DNA of 64,000 bases from Dipteronia dyeriana (Eukaryota; Streptophyta; Magnoliopsida; Sapindales; Sapindaceae), in NCBI GenBank assembly GCA_032871835.1, contig CM065299.1:93913152-93977151 (forward strand), given 5' to 3'. The first letter of the stretch is position 1. Each line of letters begins with the position of its first letter. The notes under the pieces are model-generated. The model ran no database searches, was not told the origin of the DNA, and saw only the letters and a list, made by a program, of their open reading frames with translations. A program made the translations under genes and the position numbers. Shown in pieces: positions 23,572 through 35,000 of this stretch.

Positions 23572-24479
23572 TAAAACATGTGAGGTATATCTCATAACCC
23601 TAGATCATCTAGGTGACCCGAAAACACTTTAGCCGGTAAGGTCTTTGTAAATGGATCAACATGATTGTCTTGTGAGGCTATCTTGGTGACGATCACATCA
23701 CCTCTCTACACTATCTCTCTAATGAGATGATACTTTCTCTCTATATGTTTCCCTCTTTTATGGCTTCTTGGTTCTTTAGAATTAGCCACAATACCATTGT
23801 TATCATAAAAAAGTGTGATGGGCCTATCCAGATCTGGAACAACTTCCAGATCACTCAAGAACTTACGGAGCCAAACAGCCTCTTTAGCAGCTTCACAAGC
23901 GGCTACATATTCGGCTTTCATGGTGGAGTCAGAAATGCAAGATTACTTGATACTTCTCAACACAATGGCTCCACCACCCATAGTGAATACTGATCCAGAC
24001 GTGGATTTCCTGGAATCCCTGTCTGACTGAAAATCAAAATTCGTGTATCTTAACGGGATCAAATCCTGCCCAGAATACACTAGCATATAGTCTCTCGTTC
24101 TTCGAAGATACTTGAGAATTGTCTTGATAGCAACCCAATGATCCAATCCTATGTTAGACTGGTATCTACTGACTACTCCCACTGTATAGCAGATGTCCGG
24201 TCTCGTGCATAACATAACATACATGAGACTACCTACTGCCGATGTATAAGGTACACGTCTCATATCCTCAACTTCTTGAGGTGTCTTAGGACAATGTTCC
24301 TTAGACAAATTAACTCCATGCCTAGAAGGTAAATTACCTTTCTTGGAGTTTTGCATCAAAAATCACACAAGAATCTTATCGATATGCGATGCTTAAGACA
24401 GTGCTATGAGTTTGTTCTTACGATTCCTTATAAGCTGGATCCCAAGAACATAACTCGCATCTCCTTAATCTTTCATTTG
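23572..24479 (-). pseudogene. Copia RNase H and RT C-terminus, copy B
   Basis: Minus-strand 24359-23943 encodes the RT-RNase H connection (YTSAVGSLMYVMLCTRPDIC, then a segment where Asp and the RKSTSG box of the RNase H are seen). 23921-23706 continues with MKAEYVAACEAAKEAVWLRK and FYDNNGIVANSKEP. RNase H removes the RNA strand during reverse transcription. Stops separate the segments. This module is missing from copy A. Confidence 0.88.
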
Positions 24480-25230
24480 GAATTGGCTAGCCAGCCATCC
24501 CTTTACATCAGACAACACTTCCACATCATTCCCAATGAGTAGGATATCATCTATGTATAGGACCAATAAACTACTTTCTTATCAATGATGCGCTTGTAAA
24601 CAAAAGGCTCATCGACATTCTGCTCGAAGCCATAGGTTTTGATCACATTATCAAACCTGATGTTCCAAGATCTAGATGCTTGCTTAAGCTCATAAATGGA
24701 CCTTTGGAGCTTGGAAACCTTTTGCTCTTGATCTGGACACACAAATCCCTCTGGTTGCATCATATAGATGCTCTCATCAAGATTGCCATTCAAGAATGCA
24801 GTCTTGACATCCATTTGTCAAATTTCGTAATCGAAATAGGCAACAATGGATAAGAGAATCCTAATAGACTTAAACATGGCTACTGGCGAGAATGTCTTTT
24901 CATAATCGACCCCCTCTTTTAGGGTATAACCCTTAGCCAATAGCCTTGCCTCGAAGGTCTCTACCTTCCCGTCTACCCCCTCTTTCTCTTGTAGATCCAC
25001 TTACACCCTATGGGTTTTACCCCATCCGGTAAGTCTACAAGATCCCATACTGAGTTAGAGTATATGGACTTCATCTCAAGATTCATGGCTTTAAGCCATT
25101 CCTCTTTATCAAGATCTTCCATTTCATTCTTAGTTGTCAATGGATCATCAACACTATCAACAGAGACAACACCTTGTCCCTCACCTATAGCTAAATAGCG
25201 TTCAGGTTGTCTCACAACCCTCTCACTACG
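24480..25230 (-). pseudogene. pol: Copia reverse transcriptase, copy B (frameshifted)
   Basis: Same RT as copy A, with MDVKTAFLNGNLDESIYMMQ and SIYELKQASRSWN intact. An indel near 24565 shifts the frame just before the YVDD box, whose codons are still readable in another frame (about 24540-24555). It is close to copy A over this part. Confidence 0.9.
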
Positions 25231-26176
25231 TCTAGGTGGTAGTGTATCCTGATCAAAAACCATCTGACTCTCAGATGTTTGTGGAACAACAACTCTTATT
25301 GATGAAGCACTAGTCTCACCAGGCTCACCAGGCTCCAACTCATTAAATACAATCTTGGAATGAGGTTTATGGTCAATAATGTAATTTTCCTCAAGAAACG
25401 TTGCATTTGTCGATACAAATACTTTGTTATCTTCAGGACTATAGAAATGCCCACCTCTGGTCTCATTGGAGTATCCTACTAACAGGTAGACAGCAGATTT
25501 GGAGTCTAGCTTTCCAGTTCTATTCTTCAGCACGTGTGTTGGACACCCCCATATGCGGAAATATTACAAACTAGCTTTACGACCATTCCACAACTCTAGG
25601 GGAGTCTTAGAAACATATTTGGATGACACTAAATTCAAAATGTATGCCGCTGTTTGTAACGCATATCCCCAGAAGGAATTTGGTAATGATGAGAAACTAA
25701 TCATAGATCTCACCATTTCCATTAGGGTTCTATTTCTCCTCTCTGCCACACCATTTTGCTGAAGTGTACCGGGAGCTGTGAGTTGGGAAACTGTCCCATG
25801 ATCGACCATAAAGTTTTTAAACTCTTGGTCAAGGTACTCACCTCCACGATCCGATCGTAGTGACTTGATAGTCCTACCTAAGTGATTCTCAACTTCAACT
25901 CGAAATTCTTTGAACATTTCAAATATTTCCAACTTCCGTTGCATTAGGTAGACGTATCCGTATCTTGAGTATTCATCTATAAAGGTGACATAATACTCAT
26001 AACCACCCTTGGCTTTAACATTCATTGGTCCGTAGATGTCTGTATGTATAAGCTTTAGCGGTTCTTTAGCTCTAAGCTCTTTTCTAGTAAAAGGTCTCTT
26101 AGTCATCTTACCTTCCAGACAAGATTCACATACAGGTAAGATGCCAACCTTTAACTCACTTAAAGGTCCGCTTTTT
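25231..26176 (-). pseudogene. Copia integrase, copy B
   Basis: Minus-strand integrase core with YYVTFIDEYSRYGYVYLMQR, SLRSDRGGEYLDQEF and LQQNGVAERRNRTL; all three catalytic acids are visible. A stop and shift at about 25550 separate the C-terminal part (25533-24973). The zinc N-terminus is cut at 26176, where the sequence jumps into an LTR remnant. Part of this domain differs from copy A by more than a tenth of residues, while other parts are nearly identical. Confidence 0.88.
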
Positions 26177-26406
26177 AGATTGCAGACGTCTGTATCTATG
26201 GACTCTTTAGATTGCACGTATCTTACTGTATCCACCTGCATATGACACTCATATACACAGTTCGAGATTACATCCGGTAATCTTTGATGTTAAATTTATG
26301 CACAAGTTATATAATAAACAACACAACAGGAATGTATTGAACTTTTCCTTTTATTTATTTAATAAATTCATTTACAAATTACATCTTTAGGGCATAAACC
26401 CCAACA
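26177..26406 (-). repeat. Terminal remnant of the copia 5' LTR, copy B
   Basis: The last ~213 bp (26194-26406) match the end of the full LTR from TCTATGGACTCTTTAGATTG to the CAACA terminus. Between integrase and the match lie about 17 bp (26177-26193) that resemble a small scrambled copy of the neighbouring LTR sequence, i.e. filler DNA at a deletion joint. The rest of the LTR, the PBS, gag and protease of copy B are gone. Confidence 0.85.
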
Positions 26407-26411
26407 CGTCT

Positions 26412-27198
26412 ATCATCTCTCAGCTCGCCTTACCCCTTTGTTACGTGGGGAGTCAACCTGATTAGACAACTTACTACTGCTCTTGGACAAGCGATGCATA
26501 CCATCATCGTCATTGATTACTTCACCCGGTGGGTCGAGGCAGGCCCCATTTCCCAGATTTCAGATGAGAATACTACCAAGCTCATCAAAACAAATGTGGT
26601 ATGCATGTTCGGTACCCTGCTAGCCATAATCATCGACTTGGGAAAACAGTTTGATAACGTAAGATTTTACTGCGAGAGGATGGATATCAATCTCAGGTTT
26701 GCATCGGTAGCTCATCCACAAACCAACGGTTTGGTTGAAGCAACTAACAAAACCATTAAAAAGCTATTGAAAAAGAAGCTCCAACAAAAGAAGGGAAAAT
26801 GGGTTGAAGAACTTCCCAAGGTCCTTCGGGCATATCGAACCATGAGGAGGACAACAACCACTTTGAACCAGAGAACAACGGGGTCAAGCTTCGAGCTAGT
26901 CTAGACCTCTTGGAAGAAAAACAAGAACAAGTGGCAGCTAGCAATTTACTAGAAAAAGATTGCTAGGTATTTTAACAGGAGGGTTAAAGCTCGAAACTTT
27001 AAGGAAGGGGACCTAGTTCTCAGAAAATTAACCTTGAATACTAGGAAGAGGTCAGACCGGGCCTTGGACCCAACTGGGAAGGGCCTTACATAGTAAAGGT
27101 AGTGGTCCGTAATGGGGCATATAAGCTCGAGGACATGGATGGCCGACCCATCGATCACACCTGGAATGCAGATCACCTGAGAAAGTATTACCCTTAGA
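26412..27198 (+). pseudogene. Tat integrase core and C-terminus
   Basis: Continuation of the Tat pol gene after the copia insertion. It runs from WGVDLIRQL through the open stretch 26494-26904 with IIVIDYFTRWVEA (catalytic Asp), IIIDLGKQFDN (second Asp) and AHPQTNGLVEATNKTI, in which the expected catalytic Glu is still seen (LVEATN). The C-terminal part ends near 27196 after several stops and shifts (NFKEGDLVLRK, then WNADHLRKYY). It would integrate the Tat cDNA. Confidence 0.88.
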
Positions 27199-27406
27199 CA
27201 GGGAACTCGTGAGCAGACTACCTCCATTTAAGTTTTAATAAAATTTCCAACAACAATGTACTTCATTTCTTATCAATAAAATCTGTTTTCTCCATCTTCG
27301 ATTGTATTCTACAATAATTTCTCCATATCCAACTAGGGTCTACTTGGGTAAGTCCGACATTGTCATCTAAAGACCAAGGATTAGCTGGGGAATCCCTCAC
27401 TATACT

Positions 27407-27625
27407 TGATGCCTCGGCCAAGCACCATCCCCCGCCAAGAAGGGTCTGAGTATAAGAGCATAGTTGCCATCCAGATCTCGAGACCAAGAAATAGGTAGAT
27501 AGCCTTCCTGATGCCTTGGTCAGGCTACCACCCCCAAGAAGGGTCTGAGTGTAAGAGCATAGTTGTCATCCAGACCACAAGACTAGGAAATAGCTAGATA
27601 GCCCTCATGATGCCTCGATCGGGCT
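27407..27625 (+). repeat. ~100-bp tandem repeat in the Tat 3' region
   Basis: Two full units and the start of a third, beginning TGATGCCT at 27407, 27509 and 27608 (periods 102 and 99). The shared core is CAAGAAGGGTCTGAGT, then AAGAGCATAGTTG. Non-coding tandem repeats downstream of pol are common in Tat elements. A CCCCCT-rich run follows at about 27631-27671. Confidence 0.85.
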
Positions 27626-27671
27626 ATAACCTCCCCCCCCCCCTCCACCTCCCCCTCCCCCTCCCCCTCCC

Positions 27672-28217
27672 AAGGGGCGTAGGATTGGAAAGCTCTCCTG
27701 TTTAAACTCCAATGTTCCAGTTATTACTAGTTACTAATCTACCATGTGTATATGGTTGCTTGCTGTGACAGGAGAACTAGCCTATAATCACACAAAGGAC
27801 AAGGGGACTATTCACTAAAGTCATCGAGCTACAAGTTTCTGCTGAGAGTGGAGAGCTCGAGTTATATCTCGTTATCTCCGTAAAGATTCGAGTCATTCAA
27901 GTTATTTTAGAGGCCACATCTAGGTCGGGGTCAAAAATAAAGCAAGAGGATGTCAGTCAAATCAAAATTCATTGAAGCAAGTTCACAAGAAATCTAAAGC
28001 CAATATTCATTAATGATAGAGGAGTCTATCCCCTTGCTAGGCTACAATTGTCAAACATGGGGCCCAACCTCTGGTTTCGGGCTACACGAAGAGAAAATAA
28101 AAAGACCATCAATCTGACCAAGAGTAAAATGGGGTGCCCACCCCCTTTTTCGGGCAGTCAAAAGCAAGTCAAGAATGGGCTACATCAAGCTTCTACATCC
28201 TCCTGATCGCCCCTAGC
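27672..28217 (+). other. Tat 3' non-coding region
   Basis: Sequence between the tandem repeat and the antisense ORF. No gene recognised. Composition resembles the rest of the Tat element rather than the AT-rich flanks. Confidence 0.5.
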
Positions 28218-28223
28218 TACTCC

Positions 28224-30593
28224 TCATTTCTGGTGGACCTCGCCCCATTCTCCTCTTTCCGATGGCTGCTTATTTTGGTTGGCCATCTCTGCTACCCCTT
28301 CCACCAGAGGATCCTTGATTGCTTGTTGTTTAGCTGGGTCCTCCTCCATGACCTCATTAACCATCGCCATAACCTTAGGTAGGATGGCCGCGTCGAGAAG
28401 GGTGACCATTGACTCTGTCATGCTCTCTCCCACTTCCGACTATTTCCTTGAAGACACTTCAGAGGGATCTCGGGCTTCTGTATGGCCTCATTCATGCTCC
28501 ACGGGCTGAACCCCCTTTGAAGATTATTCGGGACCTGGTGCTGGGAAACTAGAGGAGAATGATGAGGAGAAGGATGAAGAGGAGGAGGAGGAGGAGGAGA
28601 AGGATATAGCTGACTACCTCCTAGCTCCAGCCATGTTAGAAGGACCCGATTCATCACTTTTGGGATGAGACATCTCCATGACCTTGGCTAATATCTCCTC
28701 CTTATCCCGTTAGACAATGATGGATAGGTCAAAGGGCAAAGGTAGAGCTTCAGCAGCCTAAAAGGAGGCATAGAAATACCCATCACTGAAGGAAGCATCC
28801 ACCTTCACTTGTAGCTTGGCTACCTGGGCATACAGGGCTTGATTCTCGACGTCTAGTGTTTTTTCTTTTACCATCTAGGAGTCCCTCTGCTCAGCCTACG
28901 ACACTCAACCCGAAGGGTTTCTAAGTCAGGGGACCTCTTCGTCCTCTCATGATCACACTGAAGCTCAGCTAGCTCCGCCTCCATTCCCCTTCGCGTAGAG
29001 GCCATATCTTGTACTAAGTCTTGAGCCCGCGCCAATAACTCCATAGCCCGCTCAGCTTTGGTTGGCCGATCGCGGAGTGAAGCCACCTGGTGGCCCACGA
29101 CCACGTTGAATTTGAAGGCCTGTAAAAGAGTTCAAGTTAGAAAATGGCAAACTAAACTATTGTAGGAGAAGATAAAACGCGATGATTACCTTGGCCAAGA
29201 GAGCAGATCCCTTGGTGATCAAAATATCTATGGGTATTGAATCCATCATAGAAAGGATGCCCCTAGGGCAGGAAGCAACAAATTGCCCTATAACCTCGTC
29301 TTGAGAGGCAAAGCCGGAATGATTTGGCAGGCGAACAGGGGAAACTCCTTCAACACCATCCTCGGGGTCCTTTGAAGCTCGAGGGGCTGGGAATGTAGAT
29401 GGAGAGGCAGAATGGTCTAGCAAGCTAGAAGCAGGGGTGACAGGAGCAGAAACATATGTAAGGACCACTAGAGCAGGAGCTAACGTTGTCGCATCAGTGG
29501 CTTGAGAAATAGAGACCCATTTACCCCACACGTTGGCAGCCCGAGATGCAAGGAGTGACAGATTGGACCTGTGCTGGGAAGAGGACGGAGCAAGAGCAGA
29601 TGAAGCCCCAGCTGAAACAGTTGGCCCCCCTTTCTCTGAGGAAGCCAAGGGGATTTCCTGATCCGTTTTGGCAGAAGGGGGAGGAGTGCAAGCCTGTTGG
29701 GCTTCACAGGAAGCTGGAGCAACAAAAAAAACTGTTAAAAAAAAAGAAAAAAAAAGTAGAACTATTCAACGAAACAAAGCATGCTGGTTCAGAGTTACTT
29801 ATGAGGAGTAGCATCAGATATTCACAGATAGTGGTTTACTTGACGAGAATCGAAAGGGTCAGTAAGCGGGAACTTTATATTCAAATAGTTCTTGGCAAGA
29901 ATGGCTTTCAAAACAATTTCAGATCCAGCGGTAAGGAGTTATGGTCCCAGGATGGTTTGTCATTGAAACCATAGGAACCTCATACTCTCGCCCACCCATA
30001 AATATCGAGCTTCCCTAACTATTCCCCGCCAAGATCCACTCCTTCTTCCAGGTTGGGTCCTTCCTTGAAGCGTTAGGGATGATGAAGTTAAGCTTGTTCT
30101 TTGCTTTGGCATAAAACTGACCTCGGGGAACTCCAAATAGGTTCCCAATTTGAAAAAGGTAAGCCAGCTCCTTAGCTCCGAGCTCCCTGGTGACCTTGCT
30201 TAGCTCGCACTGTTCCCTCCAATGTACGAGAAAGCAGATTAGATGCCTTCAAAAGTCGAGAGTCAGCTGGAGGGTAGCTAGTTGTAGGGCGTTGAGAGCC
30301 CGTCGAAGGGTATAATGGAAAGAGAGTCTGACCCCATTTTCAAGGGCCGCCGCGTGGATTGGAAGCACACCTTTTGGTTGATTGAAGATGTCATAATTTC
30401 TGTGGGGAACGGTGAGGAAGACGCTGTCAGGAATACCGTATTTGGACCTCAGGTGGCCGATTGATTTTGGATCAACAATTGAATCTAGGATAACCCTGAA
30501 ATCATAGGGAGAAAGCTTCTCTAGAGGAGGATCGACGGCCATAACCCGACCCCTCCCAGCTGCTGCACTGGGGGAGTGGGGAAGCATCCTCAT
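28224..30593 (-). pseudogene. Antisense ORF of the Tat element (broken)
   Basis: A set of minus-strand reading frames between pol and the 3' LTR. The best piece starts at 30593 (114 aa). It has an LRSKYGIPDSVFLTVP segment then HAAALENGVRLSFHYTLRRAL, which resembles the putative plant transposon protein domain common in plant repeats. Downstream are a Ser/Pro/Ala-rich linker (29648-29157), a charged coiled-coil-like stretch (29104-28868) and an acidic or glutamine-free tail (28433-28224). Tat elements with an extra ORF antisense to gag-pol are known. Its function is not established. Multiple stops separate the pieces, so this copy is dead. Confidence 0.65.
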
Positions 30594-30849
30594 CGCTTAA
30601 GTTTTCTTACGGTATAAATAGAAGTAAAGGGGGCAGTGACATCGATGAAATCTTCGGTAGGATCGCCTCGAAACTTCGGGATGGGCGTAACGTAGCCGGA
30701 TTATTTTGAAAAATGTACCGGTCTATGCAAGCCACGTCACTCGTGCATTAAATGCGAGGATTTCACAGAGATACTGATAACGACGTGAAAGGTAAAATTT
30801 CCCAATTAAAATAGAAAATCTGACTCCAACCTCAACTGAATCACCGGTA

Positions 30850-30869
30850 TTCAAGTCAGTGGGGACTTC
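30850..30869 (+). promoter_or_regulatory. Polypurine tract region of the Tat element
   Basis: AAGTCAGTGGGGACTTC lies directly before the TG of the 3' LTR. Its position and G-rich core fit a plus-strand primer site, although the purine run is short. Confidence 0.6.
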
Positions 30870-31407
30870 TGTTAATAGCAAAATTTATCTAGGGATCAAA
30901 GAGAAATTTGGCAACAAAATTTCTCGAATTCGTTTTTAATTCGAAGTCAACAAACTTTTAAAATAAGAGATCCCGCCCGATAAGGAGGGAAGGGGTTCAG
31001 AGAATCATAGGAAGAGATACATTGGTTTAAACCACTTGGACCATGTATAAATATGCCGAATGCGAAAGATGGAGGAAAGGGTAAATAAATGAAGAAATTT
31101 TTATACTTCAGCCTAAATTCTGTAATCAGAACACGATCTCCCTTATTATCTACTATTCGACAGGCACGAGGTTACCACCCTACTGTATCCCAGAGAGATT
31201 AAGAGTGTTTAAGAGTCTTTTTGTACCATACTCACAGTTGATAATAAAGCCGTTACATTCACGTCTTCATTGCACTTACATTTACACATCTATCTTTATT
31301 CAATTAGGTTAGGTATCTAAGGTACCAACCCCGGCCACCACCTACGTGGTAGTGGTCTCGAGGGTGTTAACTGGAATTTCTCAAAACGAGTAAATTTTCT
31401 ATTAACA
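30870..31407 (+). repeat. 3' LTR of the Tat element, internally deleted (538 bp)
   Basis: Shares both termini with the 5' LTR but lacks about 640 bp of U3, between the first ~55 bp and the CTCGAATTCG block. TATA box at 31046-31053. The 5-bp duplication TTATT follows at 31408-31412. Confidence 0.9.
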
Positions 31408-31412
31408 TTATT

Positions 31413-32082
31413 TTTTACAATTAGCTTCAAAAAAAATTGATTCGTTCTCTGGAAGTCAATTTGTATTTCCTTAAAAGAAAATTGAAAATATATTTAATAT
31501 TATATTTTAAAAAAGAATCTAGGGTTTAAGAAAATGAAAATAATTTTTAATGACATATGTTAATATCAAAATCAAATCGTTAAAAGGAAACTCTTTTTTT
31601 TTCACTAAATATTAAAATTGAAAACTAATTAATAATTATTGGTGTGTGTACTTACAAATTATTTAGTCTTATTGGTAATTTTACGAAACAGTATTATTTG
31701 ATTTTCAAAAACATATTAATTTAGGGTGTACGTACAGTTTTTGAGAAGTGTAAATATCGTCACTATTATCAAAAAACGGAAGGCCCAACATCAGTCTTGC
31801 TTGGGACGTCCTGAGGTCAAAATCTTACTTGCTTAGTAAATGTTTGTAGTCCTCAACGTCACATCTCACTTAAAAACCATGCCCATCAAGGTTGTTAACC
31901 ATTTTAGGTCTCAAGAGAACACATGTACAACATGTATGAAGTAACCCAGCTCCACACTCCAAATGAAGTTGAATCTGGACCAACCCACCACCCAAGACTG
32001 ATGTCACTATAATCAAAACCAATAAAAAAACAGTGTTACCATGCAAATGTATAATAGGATACACGTAATCCCACGTATAAAT
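31413..32082. other. Right end of the MULE and short flank, nothing coding
   Basis: 31413-31765 is the remaining right part of the Mutator-like element with its TIR. 31775-32082 is unassigned sequence up to the next hAT element. No gene is recognised in either. Confidence 0.55.
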
Positions 32083-32090
32083 AAAGGAAG

Positions 32091-35000
32091 TAGGGGTGGG
32101 CATTAAGTTACGATTCGATCCGAATCGAACCGAAAAAAGGGTATTCGAATCGATTCTTAGGGTAATTCGGTTTAAACAAGATTAAAAATTGAAAATCGAA
32201 TTGATTTTTGGTTCAAACCGGTTTGAACCACCTAAAACCGGTTTGAATCGAATAAATCGGGTATATAAGTAAAAAAAACCCTAATATTCTATTCTTTACT
32301 CTCCACTTACACGACCAGCAGCCTCTCGCTCTCGACCCTCTCCAGTTCAACTTCAACTCTCTGGACTCACGACCAGCCTTCTCAACACGTTCGAACTGCT
32401 CTGTTTCTCAATTCCTCAACATCCGATCTGCTCCTAACCTTCTACAGTTACAAGGTTTGTCAATTTCTCTTCTTCTTTTTCTAATTTCTTATTTTTCTTT
32501 TAATTTTCTTTGAATCAGAAAATTTTACAGTAGTGTTGTTAACCCACGAACCCTAATATTTTGTTTTTGTTTCACTGGTCGTCTTCATCGCCATTCACCA
32601 ACCTTCCAGCTTCATCTCATCTGATTTACTCTTCTTCAACTCTCCGATCTGCTTGAACAAGACAAAGGTAAATTTTGATTTAGTTAGTTTATTCTTCGTA
32701 AACTCGTCCTAAACTGATTAGTTGATTTGTTAGTGTTTGATTTGTTGATTTGTGGGTTAACCAAGCTTGATTTGTTAGTGCTTCATCCTAAACTGTATTT
32801 GTTGTATTCCAGTGTTAGTGTACACAAAACTGTAGCTTTCGATCTATCTAATTCTAAGTAGATTGGTTGAATTCGATCTGATTTCTACAATTGATTTAGA
32901 CTTTCAGTTTTTTAGTTCGTGGGTTAACAACTGTCGCGCTGGTTATGGGTTTTGTTCCTCTGGTTTTTGTTTCAATAATATTACAGCAGTTCAAAAATAA
33001 AACGAAGCTTGATTTAGACTTTCTGTTTTGGGGTTTATAAATGAGAATTTTGACATATGAGAATTGATATATGAGAATTTTGGATACTTGTGTTTTCTGG
33101 ATTTTATAATACTACCAATTAGTTGTCCCTTCAGGCTCACTAGAGGTACCATACGAACCTTGGTTTGTTGTTCATGTGATATCAATATGATTAGTTCATT
33201 TTTTGTTTTGAATTTTCTATTAGTTGATGTTGATGTATGCTCTTTGACTAGCAAGCATTTTTGCATCATTAATAGATGTCAAATGCATTTAGTTTTTGTT
33301 AAGGAAATTACTCAGAAGATTAAAGATAATTTTATTGTAATTTTTCCCTTGCTTATTCAACATGTTACAAGCCAATGGAACACACTAAAGTTACATTTAG
33401 TACTTCTTTTCTTATATTAATTTACATTTAGTACTTTAGGTTTTGTCGAACTGTCGTGTACCAAATTAACTTGTATAATCTGTGTGTAAATTCTTATTAT
33501 TTATGTGTATTTGAAATTGTTAATAGATGGAGATTGATCCTAATGTGGGTTAAGTGGAAGGGAGTAGTGAATTGGGTCCGGAAACCTTAGAGAATTCAAG
33601 CTCCATTGGAAAAGGGAAGGTATCAGAGAAGGGTAAACGGGTAGGTGGTAGGAAAGAAAAACAAAAATCAGATTGTTGGATTCATTTTGAAGAATATGTT
33701 ACTAAAGTGGGGGATAAAAGAGCTAGATGTAAGTATTGTGGTGATTCTTATGCATTTGACTCAAGTAGTAGCACAACAAACATGAACAAACATATTGAAA
33801 AACGGTGTAAAAAATATCAGCATGTAGATCCCACACAAAAAGTGTTGGTGAAACAACCAACCATGTCAGGTTTCGGGAGTACTTTAGGTGTGTCAAAATT
33901 TGATCAACTAAGATGTAGGAGGGTCTTAGCAGAGATGTTGATACTTGATGAATTACCATTTAAATTTGTGGAGAATCGGGGATTCCAGAGGTTTTGCTTC
34001 GAACTTTATCCTTTATTTGATCTCCCATCTAGGAGAACCATTGTTAGAAATTTGTTTCAATTGTATATTGATGAGAAGATTAAGTTGAAGGAGTATTTTA
34101 ATCGGAGTAAGGTGAGGGTTTGTCTAACCACTGACACATGGACATCAATACAAAATATAAACTATATGGTTGTCACTGCTCATTTTATTGATTATGATTG
34201 GCAACTGCAGAAGAGGATTTTGAGCTTTAGTCAAATAGTTGATCATAAGGGAGATTCAATTGGAAAGTGTATTGAGAATGTCTTGCTTGAGAGGGGTATT
34301 GATAAAGTTTTCACAATAACCGTGGATAATGCAACTGCAAACACCACTGCCATTGGTTATGTGATTAGAAAATTAAATAGTTGGCAAGATGATGGAGCTG
34401 TTTTGGGGGGCAAGTACTTGCATGTAAGGTGTTGTGCACACATCCTAAATCTAATAGTTAGTGATGGGTTGAAAGATTTGCATGACTCAATTGTAGCGAT
34501 TCGCAATGCGGTGAAATATGTGAAATCTTCTCCCAGTAGACTAGATAGATTTAAAAAAGCTGTTGCACATGAGAAGATTGGGACTAAGGGGTTGGTAGTG
34601 CTAGATGTTCCTACAAGGTGGAATTCAAATTACTTGATGTTGGAAAGTGCTGTGAAGCTTAGAAAAGCATTTGAGCTAATGGGAGAGGAAGATTTGCATT
34701 ATGTGAATTATTTCAGGGATGATGATCAATCTGAGCAGAAGCGGATAGGACCTCCTAACTGTGATGATTGGGATAATGCCAAGGTATTTATCAATTTCTT
34801 AGCTACTTTTTATGATATTACCTTGGATTTTAGTGCATCATTGCGTGTGACTTCCAACATTTATTTTAAGAGTTGGTGCACTATTCGTAATCAACTAATA
34901 TCATTATCCACCGAAATAGATCCGCTTGTGAGTAAAATTGTTGTGAGTATGAAGCAAAAATTTGATAAGTATTGGAAGGGTTTAGAACAAACCAATAACT

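Larger units (their letters stand above)
15690..26406 (-). mobile_element. Tandem Ty1/copia composite LTR-internal-LTR-internal-LTR, inserted in Tat integrase
   Basis: The whole block is flanked by the perfect 5-bp duplication CGTCT (15685-15689 and 26407-26411). It begins TGTTGGAACCCCGG and ends ACCCCAACA. Reading the minus strand from high to low coordinates: LTR remnant (about 26406-26194), integrase-RT-RNase H of copy B, a full LTR (23556-21577) with polypurine tract on one side and PBS on the other, gag-protease-integrase-RT of copy A, then a truncated LTR (16412-15690). Copy B lacks gag and protease; copy A lacks RNase H. A solo LTR of the same family is at 46664-48843. Confidence 0.92.
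3903..31407 (+). mobile_element. Tat-lineage Ty3/gypsy LTR retrotransposon with three nested insertions
   Basis: LTRs at 3903-5080 and 30870-31407 both begin TGTTAATAGCAAAATTT and end GTTAACA or ATTAACA. The element is flanked by the 5-bp duplication TTATT (3898-3902 and 31408-31412). The order on the plus strand is PBS, gag, protease, RT, RNase H, a second archaeal-type RNase H, integrase, then a long 3' region with an antisense ORF. That domain order and the dual RNase H are known for the Tat/Ogre/Retand lineage. The coding region is broken by stops and frameshifts, and is interrupted by a hAT element (6948), a solo LTR (10886) and a copia composite (15690). Without these insertions the element would be about 11.3 kb. 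Confidence 0.93.
2271..31765. mobile_element. Mutator-like (MULE) non-autonomous TIR element, split by a gypsy insertion
   Basis: The ends form a terminal inverted repeat of about 40 bp. The left end reads GAGTGACGATAATAGCATTT and the reverse complement of the right end reads TAGTGACGATATTTACACTT; both continue into AAAAACTGT..GTACACCCT. Directly outside are identical 9-bp sequences TTATCAAAA (2262-2270 and 31766-31774), the duplication length of Mutator-like elements. Without the inserted gypsy element (3903-31407 plus one duplication) it would be about 2.0 kb of AT-rich DNA with no transposase, so it is non-autonomous. Assignment to MULE rests on TIR length and duplication size only. Confidence 0.75.

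Noticed and set aside
29546..29974. 142-codon plus-strand ORF in the Tat 3' region
   Set aside because: Lies opposite the antisense ORF, is rich in Lys runs and matches nothing; treated as a shadow.
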